Below, one piece after another: positions 1 through 10,217 of a stretch of 22,662 nucleotides of DNA (position 1 is the first letter of the stretch; the number at the start of each line of letters is the position of its first letter). A program made the position numbers and the translations under genes. A model generated the notes under the pieces. That model was not told where the DNA came from and did not search any database. It was given only the letters and a program-made list of their open reading frames with translations. The DNA is from Apostichopus parvimensis (lineage: Eukaryota; Echinodermata; Holothuroidea; Aspidochirotida; Stichopodidae), in NCBI GenBank assembly GCA_000934455.1, contig KN885575.1:21302-43963 (forward strand), in the 5' to 3' direction.

Positions 1-1626
1 AACAGTTATGTGCTTGCAGTAGTTCCACTTTCATGACAATTTTATTCAACCTAATTATTAAAGATAGCACTAATTCAAACCACACTACCTACATTGCTTC
101 ACCACTTAGAATGTTAATCTAAAGACATGATTAAACTGATTCCATTTTGATTATAAAACTTGTTCGCACCAAGATTCATTTCATGTTGTAGATATTGTTT
201 GTAGATATTGTAAATTGTAGGTATTGGGGTTTTGCCAAATGTTTGACCTGCCCTTTGCTATTTGAAACTCGAAACTCGAGAGCTACTTCAAAGAATGGTC
301 AAGTCTAATAATTATCTCCTCTCTTGACATATATCGGCAGCTGATGATAACATTCTTCAACGTCATCCACAATCACTTTGCTGAGTGGTTTTTAGTACCT
401 AGAACTGAACAAGAGTACTTACTGTGTAACGAAAAGCGTTACAAAACTGACTATGCAATTAACAATCTTGTCTGTAGCAGCTTGATTGAGACAGACAAGC
501 CGTTTGGTACTTCCAGAAGATAATGTAGTTCAAAGGTTTGTGGTAAAGATAAGTTTTAAACCTGCTGGTAGATGTAACTTTTTCCCACTATGTTGTTTTC
601 CTGCCTTATGATAAACAGTATTTAAACAGGACTTCAAAAACGTTAAAATCAAATAGATAAATGAATATACGTGAACACAAATTCACATCAGGACACAGAT
701 GAATACTCCTGAATGTGTATTAAATTTAAATCTGAGAGGAAGGGGTGGTGATTGACAAAATGGGACATAGACGGGACAGCCCATTTGAAATGTTACCCCA
801 AAGACTCCCTTGAGTGGGGTATTTACAAGCAACGATCCTTATCTGGCTTCACTCTACTATTGCACTTTTTGATCTACCTGACCTGTCACGACTCGTAACA
901 GTTTAGCATTGCATCCCCACTGACCTTCCTCTGGGTCAAAGGTCTTCTCCCTTTTACCATTCGTGAAGTAAAGAAGCCAAATTGCAACGTCAGGAATCAC
1001 CACTTTTTTTTATTTGACTGTTTTTGGCTGTTTTGGACACTCATCACACTGAACGGGTTGCTCTACACACTGACTCAAGTGCTGCATATATACACAATTT
1101 CCTTGACCTCTTTCTGTTTTTCAGTTGTGTCAGCTACTGTATCGACATTGGTAGCATTAAAAGTAGTACAGTACACACTTTGTTGAGTGTAGACAGGTAA
1201 GGGAGGTGGGGAAAAACAAAATGGAGAAATCCAATTCAATCGATGCCTCGTAACACAACTCTTGACTGACAATAATACGCACAAAGGGACGCGTTAAACC
1301 GTGCGTTTTTGATGATTCCTGATAGTTTTTGAGTCGGACCAAAAATCACAGCTAACAACACAGACTTCTTTTGTATATACAATTATACGACATGTATATC
1401 ATATACTTGATTGCAAAAGTACAAAGGGCATGTTTTCAGCCTGAATAATCTCAACACATTCAAGGTCAACTTTCTTTTTTGGATAAAACAAATAACAGGG
1501 TGAAAGGTGTACGGTCCCAAAGAAACAACTACCATCCTTTGACGGAGGTGTTGTACGAAATTTAAGTAATCATTTCTTCCCATGTATTATGCGTCCATAT
1601 AACACATTTCTGCTTACTGTTATCAC
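1..1626. other. Non-coding, no gene seen
   Basis: AT-rich sequence with no exon-like reading frame, no long repeat and no RNA gene that I can recognise. If the SLC43-like transcript at 8277-7896 continues leftward, this would be part of its second intron. The short open frames here have no recognisable domain or codon pattern. Confidence 0.5.
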
Positions 1627-2732
1627 TTATCCGACACGCTTTTTTTTTATACTGTATATTGATCTCGTTGAGTCAACGTATTCAATGTGAACTCTGCTGA
1701 TTTTGAGCTTGCACTATGCAGTTTCTGTAGGGATATATAGAGAAAAAACTAGAAATATAAAGTTATTGCTTTTTTGCTGCTATGAAAATTAAAGACATCA
1801 TAAAATGCAACAAATCTTCAGTCTGTTTTGTAACTTAAATATGGCTGTCTATTAAAATGATTATTACTCACTCAGTTTTACCTCCATGGTTTATGGAGAC
1901 AGTATCATGTCAGCCAAATCACATCTTAAGTACAGATAAACTTGCTCTTTATCTAACATATTAACTGCCAATTTACAGCAAAGAGCCTAAGCTTAGATTA
2001 CAGGTACACAATAGATATAAGGGCCTAATCTTTAGACCCTAGCAGGACCTTCTTCAAGACACAGATTGATGACAGAGTAGATAACTTTAATAAATAAACA
2101 AATGGAATGTCAGTCTTCCCTAAATTTTGGAAAACAGAACAGATTGAATAGAAATTTCAACACATAGACAATGAGGAATTAATTATCTGACACGTTTTTT
2201 TTATACTGTATATTGATCTCGTTGAGTCAACGTATTCGATGTGAACTCTGCTGATTTTGAGCTTGCACTATTCAGTTTCTGCGAGTCTGGATAACTAGAA
2301 ATATAAAGTTATTGCTTTTTTGCTGCGCACTATGAAAATTAAAGACATCATGAAATGCAACAAATCTTCAGTCTGTTTTGTAACTTAAATATGGCTGTCT
2401 ATTAGAATGATTATTACTCACTCTGTTTTACCTCCATGGTTTATTGAGACAGTATCATGTCAGCCAAATCACATCTAAAGTACAGATAAACTTGCTCTTT
2501 ATCTAACATAAAACTGCCAATTTACAGCAAAGAGCCTAAGCTTAGATTACAGGTACACAATAGATATGAGGGCCTAATCTTTAGACCCTAGCAGGACCTT
2601 CTTCAAGACACAGATTGATGACAGAGTAGATAACTTTAATAAATAAACAAATGGAATGTCAGTCTTCCCTTAATTTTGGAAAACAGAACAGATTGAATAG
2701 AAATTTCAACACATAGACAATGAGGAATTAAT
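1627..2732. repeat. Tandem duplication, two 0.55 kb units
   Basis: Unit 1 is 1627-2182 and unit 2 is 2183-2732. Both open with TTATCYGACACG and a T-run, and both close with AATGAGGAATTAA, so they abut head to tail. They match nearly base for base, apart from a block of difference after CAGTTTCTG (about 1725-1750 against 2277-2292), a few-base insertion near 2327 and scattered substitutions. No open frame spans either unit. This looks like a recent local segmental duplication rather than a transposon, since I see no terminal inverted repeats or target-site duplications. Confidence 0.92.
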
Positions 2733-3218
2733 TAATGACCACTTCCAACAACAACTCTATAGATTAGAGAAATCTTTGTTTATACATCGAGACTCTATTT
2801 AGAGTGTGTTATAAGGTAGTGGGATATAATTATGCAATCTGTGCACTACAGCACACGGTAAAAGTATCCATAACACGAAACCTATGTACTGTACAACCCA
2901 TTTTCAATAACCTCGATTTGACTCCTGTGACTGTGTGAACCCCAGTAGACCTAGGCTATACACACTGTAAGGCAAATGGCACCACCGCTTCTTTAATCAC
3001 ACATGAAACATCGCCGTTTACACTCTCGACGAGAATTCTATGTCATTATTTACCAAAGGTGATAGCTGTAAAATAAATATAGCCCGACAAACACAGAAAT
3101 AACAATCAAAAGTGATTATTGATCTACCTGTGGTTTGCAACCACTGCTACGAGGAAGAATGAATTTTCTTGAAAAGTTGAACGGGTGACGCATTTACATG
3201 TATTTACATTGTACATTG
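2733..3218. other. Non-coding, no gene seen
   Basis: No exon, RNA gene or clear repeat recognised between the tandem duplication and the next direct repeat. Confidence 0.45.
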
Positions 3219-3592
3219 AACCGTAATAATGCGACTGTATCCATGATGGTACTCAACTTATATTATAAGCTTCAGTGTTAGGCTATTCTTCGGGTGACGA
3301 TGTATGTATTATTTACTATGTACACAATTGTTACGTCACGACACAAGTGCATCTCTTTTCTCTTTTTTTTAAAAAATATTATAAGTATTTATAAGACAGT
3401 TTCACAGCTAGTCTTTACCAGCACTAAACACAATGATGAATATAACTCTATACCAGCTTTTATAGACCATTCCCATCTGTTCAACCTGTACAGAAATGCA
3501 AAACAACAAAACATGAACTGAAACCGTATTAATGCGGCTGTATCCATGATGGTACTCAATTTATATTATAAGCTTCAGTGTTAGGCTATTCT
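3219..3592 (+). repeat. 72 bp direct repeat, 303 bp apart
   Basis: A segment starting AACCGTAATAATGCG at 3219-3289 recurs as AACCGTATTAATGCG at 3522-3592. The copies differ at about four positions and share the stretch TATCCATGATGGTACTCAA and the end TTAGGCTATTCT. The 230 bp spacer starts with CGGGTGACG, which also precedes the first copy at 3182-3190, so a longer partly decayed tandem unit of about 303 bp is possible. Confidence 0.85.
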
Positions 3593-4444
3593 ACATGTAT
3601 CCTATACTGTTAATACATTGTTCAGTCAAAGAACATATGGCAGACACATGGGCTTTCAATGGAAAACTAGCAAAACAAAGTTAAAGCCAAGCCACTCACA
3701 TTCAGCAGCATGTGATGGATGGAATGACTTGTACTTCAATTCCGACATCGTCTCTTTACCACACAGCTTAGACGTGTACCAAAAATTGGATTCCAACCCA
3801 CTTGCAATTATCTCTGCCACATTCTCCATAGTTTGAATATATTTAATTAGATATATTCCCCTCCCCCAACCCTAACAAATACCCAAAAATGCTAACACAC
3901 AATGATCATTGATAATGTTTAAAGTACAGTATGTCAGTTGTAGCTACAGTACAGCTGTTCAACTACTGTGTATACCTACCACTAATTAGTGACATGTAAT
4001 CCCTATTCCTTATTGCTCGAGGCTGGTAGGGATCTAATGAACTTGGAAAGCTTGAAACCTGTTTCACATATTTGTCTCCTTCACAGATTTATGAACTTTA
4101 AACAGACAGCAGCTAATTTGAAAAGAGGTTTTAAGTGTTTGTTGTAATTATGTAAACTGGACTAATTCATACCAGCAATATGTATGCGATAGTTGCACTT
4201 GTTTTCTTTTCTCATTAAATAGTTGAATAAATATTATGAACAATAATGGTTGGTATGACATATACTGTAATAAGAATCTAATAGGTCTAATATTGACCTT
4301 GAGTCAATATTGTGAGTAGCTGCTTGGTCAGTGCTGACTAATTTGGCTGTTTCAGATGATCAGCAAGCTTTTGCTTACCTCCTTCACTGGCTATGCTGGG
4401 GAGAATTTTAAAAGATCAGCCAGCGAGCATGTCTGCAAGAGTTC
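3593..4444. other. Non-coding, no gene seen
   Basis: Short open frames only, none with a recognisable domain. No repeat with clear ends was found. Confidence 0.45.
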
Positions 4445-4448
4445 TTAA

Positions 4449-4805
4449 AGGCATTGAAGACTCGCCCCAAACCGCGTGCGGCCATCTGATAAAGTTAACT
4501 TTCTGTTGCTTGCAAGTGATGTTTTGTTTGTGTCACTACAAAATGCAGACAGTAATGAAACGTGATACATCTTTAGCTGGACCTGAGATGTCCATTGCTA
4601 TATCTTTTCTTACACTGTGCTGTGGGTATTGACCGCAGCTGTATATACTGACTGTACACTTGTGTCTAATTACCGACGATAGCAAGCTGTGTGTGTATTT
4701 TCTGGGATCGATGGTGGTGTCTATAACACTTCTGCTTCACCTCATTCGAAACTAGGTCCGATTACCGGCATTAGACGTTTCTTTTTGCGCGAGTCTTCAA
4801 ACCCT
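4449..4805. mobile_element. TTAA-flanked miniature DNA transposon
   Basis: A 357 bp segment lies between TTAA at 4445-4448 and TTAA at 4806-4809. The left end reads AGGCATTGAAGACTCGC and the reverse complement of the right end reads AGGGTTTGAAGACTCGC, 15 of 17 identical. TTAA target duplication is typical of the piggyBac superfamily, but the ends do not show the usual piggyBac CCY start, so the superfamily is uncertain. There is no transposase inside. The open frame across it has no recognisable domain. Confidence 0.78.
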
Positions 4806-4809
4806 TTAA

Positions 4810-5025
4810 ATGCAATGTACACCATTGACTTTCAGACATAAATTTTCTATGTACAGATACATATGTATGTTTGTCCATGTACTTATAGGAGACGTTAAGT
4901 TATAACTCAAAGATCAGAGAGTCCCAGCTCTCTTCACCATTGCTTAAGTATTTATTTACTATCACTTGTGAAAGCCAACCAATAAAGTCACTGGGTAAAG
5001 AAGGATAGTAGTGCAAGATCATTCT
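4810..5025. other. Non-coding spacer
   Basis: Nothing recognisable between the TTAA element and the pyrimidine-rich retroelement fragment. Confidence 0.4.
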
Positions 5026-5029
5026 TGTG

Positions 5030-5400
5030 AGGAACATCTTGCAGTGTCCAGCACAAAAAGCCTCCATTTTTTCTCCACACCTTTCTGTCTTTGTCCTTCT
5101 CCAGTTTATACCCTACACCCTTCTTTTAATCTTCTCTTTGTCCCTCCACTGTTTATCTCCTACCTCTCCTCTTCCCCTGTTGGTTTCTTTCTTTCTTCTC
5201 TCCATCACTTGTCTACTAATCCCCTTACATCTACATGTATCTCTTTGTGTTCACCATGCTCATTAACCTGTCTGTATTCTGTGAGTGTTTTTGTCCCTTC
5301 TGTTACTGTTACTTGTCATTTAACCTTTGAAGAAGATCCTGCTAGGATCGAAACGTCAGGCCAACTCACTTTTACACATTCTCCTACACAGGCTCTCTAG
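5030..5400 (+). mobile_element. Penelope-like retroelement terminal fragment
   Basis: A strongly pyrimidine-rich stretch (5060-5290) leads into a hammerhead-ribozyme-like motif at 5324-5360, followed by a short conserved-looking tail. Penelope-like elements are known to carry compact hammerhead motifs in their terminal repeats. I see no reverse transcriptase or GIY-YIG endonuclease in the window, so this would be a terminal fragment. An open frame runs through 5011-5400, but its composition (Ser, Leu, Pro, Cys) reflects the CT-rich DNA and I do not regard it as a gene. The outer limits given are approximate. Confidence 0.5.
5324..5360 (+). ncRNA. Hammerhead ribozyme-like motif, degenerate
   Basis: The order of parts matches a type I hammerhead. 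Stem I is CCT (5324-5326) pairing AGG (5358-5360). The first core strand is TTGAAGA (5327-5333), where the family has CUGANGA. Stem II is a 6 bp hairpin GATCCT-GCT-AGGATC (5335-5349). The second core strand is GAAA (5350-5353), then C-G and the UH site T-C (5356-5357). Stem III is only two base pairs (A5353-T5356, C5354-G5355) with no loop, as in hammerheads thought to work as dimers. The first core base is T instead of the usual C and there is one extra A at 5334, so this copy may be inactive. Confidence 0.55.
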
Positions 5401-6010
5401 TGGATAACATAACTGTACATGCACTGTCAAGTGCAGAAGTCGTTTTCTTAACCCGATTGAGTTAAATTCAAAGCAATTCTGTCAATAACCCAGGGCTTTA
5501 ACAATTGTGTTTGATGAATGCAATAAACATGGCATTTATATTCCATTCACAGTGAACATTTATTTTGCTAAGGAATAGAACAAAACCACCCCCTAAAATT
5601 GGCCATTATATTGCAAAGAAAGACTTTGACCAGCTCTTTGAAGACTTTATACTAACATTACAGAGATACAGTACAGTATAAGTCTTTTGGCCTCTCCTAT
5701 TCAAAGTGAGCAGCATTTTGAGAGGAAAGACGACCCTCCGACAAAAGCAATAGTAACTACCAGAACTCAGTACAGGGCATCTGTTGTACGTACAATAACG
5801 AGTATGGAGTTCATGTTAGCTACAGTACCGTACAAGTGGTAGGGTTATCATACAGTTTAATACAACAACACAAGGTGTCACATAACAAATACACCTACTG
5901 TACCATCACCCATCATTGCCATATTTCAGTGATTCTCACAAAGTTTGCTAAAAATAAAGAGTTCAGTAAGAAAAGTTATAATTGGCAACTTCAATGAAAA
6001 CAACTCTGCT
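5401..6010. other. Non-coding, no gene seen
   Basis: No exon, RNA gene or bounded repeat recognised. Confidence 0.4.
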
Positions 6011-6014
6011 TTAA

Positions 6015-6586
6015 AGGATTGGTTCAGTTGTCATACATGTTTATGTTATATGAAAAAGGGACAATTAAAGCAACACAATGGTGAAAAAACTGTTCAAATA
6101 TCTTTTTCGGTTAAAGAGATATTCAAGTGTAAAGTTTTATCAGATTGTGTAGAAACTGCTGAAATCTGACTAGCTGTGATGTCACATCCTCACATTCCTG
6201 AAAAGTCTTTGTTTTTTTCTCTAAATATTTTGTGAGATTTCATGACTTTCAACCAAAAGATATGTCAGGAGATCTCATATTTGTCAAAGGAAGTATTTGA
6301 GATTAAACATCTGAAGAATTTTTGATTATATTATTTTCAAATGTGTTCAAAAATGTAAATAATTTTTAAAGAAATATATTCACAAATGTTAAGGAAGTGA
6401 GGATGTGACATCACCACCCTCACAGTTAGTCTTTCTACACCAGTCGTTTTCAAAGAAATTTTGATATCTTCAAAGTGTCATATCTCCTTAACAGAGCATG
6501 CTATCATGGTAGTTTCTTCACTGTTCTTTTTGTCTTTTTGTGCTCTTTCATACAAAATAGACATGTCAAACACCTGAACCAATCCT
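6015..6586. mobile_element. TTAA-flanked long inverted-repeat element
   Basis: The element is 572 bp between TTAA at 6011-6014 and TTAA at 6587-6590. It starts AGGATTGGTTCAG and ends CTGAACCAATCCT, an exact 13 bp terminal inverted repeat. The arms are much longer: GTGATGTCACATCCTCAC (6176-6193) is answered by a matching inverted segment around 6397-6416, so each arm is about 190 bp and diverged. The roughly 200 bp centre is very AT-rich. There is no transposase; this is a fold-back miniature element. Open frames on both strands share a similar peptide ending in SVKEI only because the two arms are inverted copies. Confidence 0.83.
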
Positions 6587-6590
6587 TTAA

Positions 6591-7895
6591 TGAATGGTAA
6601 TTTCTTTTTCATTGCCAAGCCAGACACATCCAAGGCTGCATAATGGTTCAACTTCCTTTTCTGAACTAATTGATTCTTACTTAGAACAATAAACAAGAAG
6701 AGTTCTCAGTCCAGACTAGCTAGAATTATGTGATAAGTACAAAGGTCAACTATTTGATCTCCAGCAAACTGATAATAGAAACAAGGAATACAAAAGTGTG
6801 TCAACAACAAAAAAACCTTATCAAACAGAAGTCATCAAACCTATAAATACATTGATGTACAATTTTCTACAGACTTGAGGGATTCTCACAGAAAAGACTC
6901 AAAGCAACCCAAAGACTTTGAAGTTCTAAATCTCTCATTCCTTGATATAAATAAATCCTAAAAGTCTGAAATATGATGTGATAAAAGTTTCAAATCTGAA
7001 AGTGCTCTGTTATGGTTTTTACTTCCAAACAATAATCCATCATATTTTTGTTCTTTTGTTATCATTGTTTGTCATCATCAAATTCCAACCAGCATACAAA
7101 AACGAACAAAATATGATTGTTTGCACTTTTCTACTAAAATGTGAGCCTGGGAAAAATTTCTCATCATTATGTTAGACAGCATGATAGGAAATAATATCAA
7201 CTCAAGTATTGTGTGAATGGCACCTAGATTCAAGTAGAGAAATTTCTGATGGGAATGAAAAAGAAAATGAAGCAGGTATTGCTTAAAGCAACTAGAGCAT
7301 AAATTCCCCACAAGCTTTTGAAACATCACTTATGGCTACTGTAGCAACCCATTCCATGTAAATACCCTACGTCATCATGCCATGTCCTACAGTAGTTCAT
7401 TGATGTGTCCTCCATTTTGAAGTCATTTCAGTGGCCAGCTAATGTGACTTTGATGTGATTTATTGGTGAAAATGTGGTTAGGCTACCAAGCCTAACAGGA
7501 TAACAATGGAATCATCTTGTATGTTGAAATTCAGTAATGGTCTACTCTTAGGTGCAAGACTGTTCGTATTGTGTGTGAAATCATATAAAACTTCCTTGTA
7601 ATATTTACGAGTGATGGTACTTTACATCCCTGCTTCAGCTCCAATCCTGCACTTTTTCATCAGATCTAACTTGCAAAAACTGGTACCAAAATACAGCACA
7701 TGGACAAGGAGACAAACACAATAAGAGAAATATAATTCTTGGAAAGACACTACATGCCAGTGGTTCCTATAGGTAATATGGAATCAAATTTCTATTCTGG
7801 CCAAATCGTCCTAACGATTGATGGATTGATTTATCTAACTACTTCACGAGAGACACTCGATCATGCCTTAAATGTAATTAATGACTCATGCTTAC
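6591..7895. other. Putative intron 2 of SLC43-like gene
   Basis: No further SLC43-type transmembrane exon can be recognised on the minus strand here or further left, so the rest of the gene is presumably outside the window. The donor GTAAGC of the 8277-7896 exon lies at 7895-7890. Confidence 0.45.
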
Positions 7896-8277
7896 TTGAC
7901 GATCAGTCGGAGAACTCTTGTGCCAAAGTTATCAAGGATGAGTCCTCCCACGATCACGAGAGATTGCAACGCGCACAGACCGACAGTAAAGACCAAGGAC
8001 AGCATCGCATCCTGTTCGTCGCACGATTCTCGTTGTGCTAATTCCACTTGGACTTCAGAAGACCATGCAGACAATGAAGTGGAGTTCTCGACGGGAGGGC
8101 ATAGGTGCAAGAAGTAGCCGCTGGCCTTCAGAACAAACCCCATCGCTGGCCATCCGTAGAATATGCCACCAAAGAGGAGAATCTCAAAGATGGCAAAGCC
8201 CAGGATACTGAATCTCTCTGCTTGGAAAGCCATTCGGTCCTGCTTTTTAGGGGTAGTTTTGTCGATGCAAGGAGAAA
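7896..8277 (-). CDS. SLC43-family transporter, N-terminal exon
   Basis: This exon encodes the N-terminal end of a major-facilitator protein resembling SLC43 (LAT3/LAT4/EEG1) transporters, which move large neutral amino acids or nucleobases across the plasma membrane. On the minus strand a pyrimidine tract and CAG acceptor (8280-8278) open the exon and AA|GTAAGC closes it at 7896. From the ATG at 8233 the peptide has TM1 ([21 protein letters not shown]), then the family-like pattern GWP..-FVLK-..GYF-..LC, a roughly 35-residue outer loop with Asn-Ser-Thr, then [11 protein letters not shown] opening TM2, and DNFGTR in the first cytoplasmic loop, corresponding to the MFS loop 2-3 motif. The exon is open upstream of that ATG, so translation may begin in an earlier exon. 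It is partial: 112 codons plus two bases, with the rest to the left of the window. Family assignment is from remembered resemblance to SLC43A3. Confidence 0.85.
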
Positions 8278-8715
8278 CTGGACGAAAAGAGAGAAAAAAA
8301 GAGGTCAATCCTTAGGACATTAATGTTACAATGTTAACTTTACAACAAACCATCTCGGGTATTCATAAGAACATGCTTCCTTACAAGTATATGTGACTCC
8401 ATCTACTATATGCTTTTATTCACTAGTCTTCCAAGTTATAGCAACTTATGTGTTGCACTCTTCTCCAAGGTTTTTTTTTCTTTCTACCCTACAAGTCTCT
8501 GGTTGGAATCCCCCTTTAGCCAAAAATTTCTTTGATCTGTTGAGCTAATCTTTACTCTGTTTTGTTAGTCTGTTATTTAAGCCAAGTACAAAACAAAATG
8601 TGGTAATGATACATTAGAGAGGGAAATAGTGGGAGTGGATGTATAGGGCAATTAATAAAAACTTCATCACTACTGCGAGACTACTGGGTACCTGTGAATA
8701 GAAGACAGTGGTAGA

Positions 8716-9077
8716 CAGTGGCGGACTGGCGGCACCGGCAAAGGCAATCTGGGCGGGGGAGGGGGGCAACTAAGGGTAAGGCATATATTTGGGGGGCAAT
8801 AAATATAACACTGATATGAGAGAGAGGTTGCCTCTCCCCTTTGGGAAGTTTTTTTACAAGTCAAGTGACTAAGACACAAAGTGGTGCTATCATTTGACAA
8901 TTTTTCACGTTAATGCATTGCATCAATTGGAAGCTGTTTCTAATACTAACGATTAGCTTAGTTCTATATATTTTAGATAAGTAGCAGATCTGATTGAGGG
9001 CATAACTGGGGGCAAGGGGAAATCTGGTGGGGGGGCAATTTCCACCTCATGCCCCCCTCCCCATAGCACAACCACTA
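8716..9077. mobile_element. 362 bp non-autonomous hAT element
   Basis: It begins CAGTGGCGGACTGG and ends CCACTA, consistent with a decayed CAGTGG...CCACTG terminal pair. The 8 bp target duplication GTGGTAGA is present at 8708-8715 and 9078-9085. Both subterminal regions are G-rich or C-rich (8752-8766, 9027-9060). There is no coding capacity. The first 14 bases equal those of the larger hAT element at 16182, implying the same family. Open frames crossing it are low-complexity artefacts. Confidence 0.8.
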
Positions 9078-9085
9078 GTGGTAGA

Positions 9086-9637
9086 TACACAGAGATATAT
9101 CTAACAAATTCTGACAAATAGTATATTATATCACCAAAGTGACAACAGTGAGTACTTGCTATGGAAGAAAAATAAAGACCAAAACTAGAGCAGACACCAG
9201 CCCGACCATCATTATTGGTCAACGTTAAATGTGGTAAGATCTCCCAAAAAAGAGCAATATTTTTCTTGGCTGTCAGGTAAAATATAGTTCTTCACAAAGA
9301 TCTGTCCTATAAGCCAAAGATTATGGTTTGATTTATGTCACCTATAAAGTATCAAAACAAAAAGGGAATGGAACACAACTCTGCAAAAAACCTGAGAAAA
9401 ACTGTTTTATCTTAGGTCAGTCTGTATTCACACCTGTAATAAGCATTGAGTTTATGTGTTTATTTTGATGCTGTATGTTTATATATCAATCCAGTCTGAA
9501 AATATATGACCTTGGCCATAAAGTTGAGGATTCAAGATACTAAAGATGAATATATTGTATAAACTAACTTCCGTACCACCTGCAGGACATGGTCGGAGAA
9601 ATTTGTTTCTTCCTAAATGGACGAGGAAAATTTGACT
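9086..9637. other. Intronic, no feature seen
   Basis: No exon or bounded repeat recognised between the 362 bp hAT element and the U2-headed element. Confidence 0.4.
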
Positions 9638-9651
9638 GCATAGATACAGTA

Positions 9652-9838
9652 CTTTTTAAGAAAAGTCACCCAGGAAAGAACCTGGGCACCAAAACCAAAC
9701 TACCGAAGGACTGATCCGCTCTCATTCCCAGTCCCCTTGCATCGGGACTGTGACTGTGTGATCATCGTCGGGTGTGTATCACCATTCCATTCGAAAGGGA
9801 ACAGATACTACACATGATCTTGGCCAAAAGGCAGAGAA
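9652..9838 (-). mobile_element. U2 snRNA-headed retroposon with 14 bp TSD
   Basis: On the minus strand, 9840-9799 matches the 5' end of U2 snRNA at 39 of 42 positions by my comparison with the remembered vertebrate sequence. This covers stem I (GCTTCTC.GCCTTTTGGC) and the branch-point recognition segment GTGTAGTATCTGTTC. After that it no longer follows U2: stem IIb, the Sm site and stems III/IV are absent. The remaining 147 bases are unrelated but contain two good hairpins (9750-9729 and 9687-9668) and end in a TTTTC and A-rich tail. An exact 14 bp duplication, GCATAGATACAGTA, flanks it at 9638-9651 and 9839-9852; the GC of the right copy is also the start of the U2 match. It is therefore a reverse-transcribed insertion: a SINE with a U2 head, or a chimeric retropseudogene. 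Confidence 0.82.
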
Positions 9839-9852
9839 GCATAGATACAGTA

Positions 9853-10209
9853 TGTGCCTAGCAATTGCATGCATGCCTAATGCCAGAAATTACCAGTAAA
9901 AACAATTTCAAGTGTAACACTGCAATGGCAAACTTTATCACGAAGGAATAGCACGAAGGTAGCAAAAGGTATAACAAATAAATAACTAAAGCTACTGTAG
10001 AAACAGCACAAGAATAAAATAAATACCACGTGCACACACACATAACAAAATATGTGCCTACCTTTCTCTTGCCCCCCCCTCCCCCCACTGTATGATACTA
10101 CAGTACTATAACAGAGAGCATTGATAACCAGTTTACCACTATTTTCCTCCTGCCCTTGCCCTAGGTTCCCATTTACAATCTCTTAGCTTGTAGCACAACC
10201 AGGAAGTCC
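9853..10209. other. Intronic, no feature seen
   Basis: Contains a C-rich run near 10073-10086 but no exon or bounded repeat. Confidence 0.4.
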
Positions 10210-10217
10210 TCCTAGAC

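Noticed and set aside
4393-4632. 79-residue open frame
   Set aside because: It overlaps the left end of a TTAA-flanked miniature element and shows no domain.
5011-5400. 129-residue open frame
   Set aside because: It covers a CT-rich tract and the hammerhead-like region. Composition is low-complexity and no domain is seen, so I treat it as part of a retroelement fragment.
7739-8323. Plus-strand open frames over the SLC43-like exon
   Set aside because: They are shadows of the minus-strand exon, which has clear transmembrane segments and splice sites.
9652-9838. Functional U2 snRNA gene
   Set aside because: Only the first 42 bases match U2; the Sm site and 3' stems are missing and the copy is flanked by target duplications.
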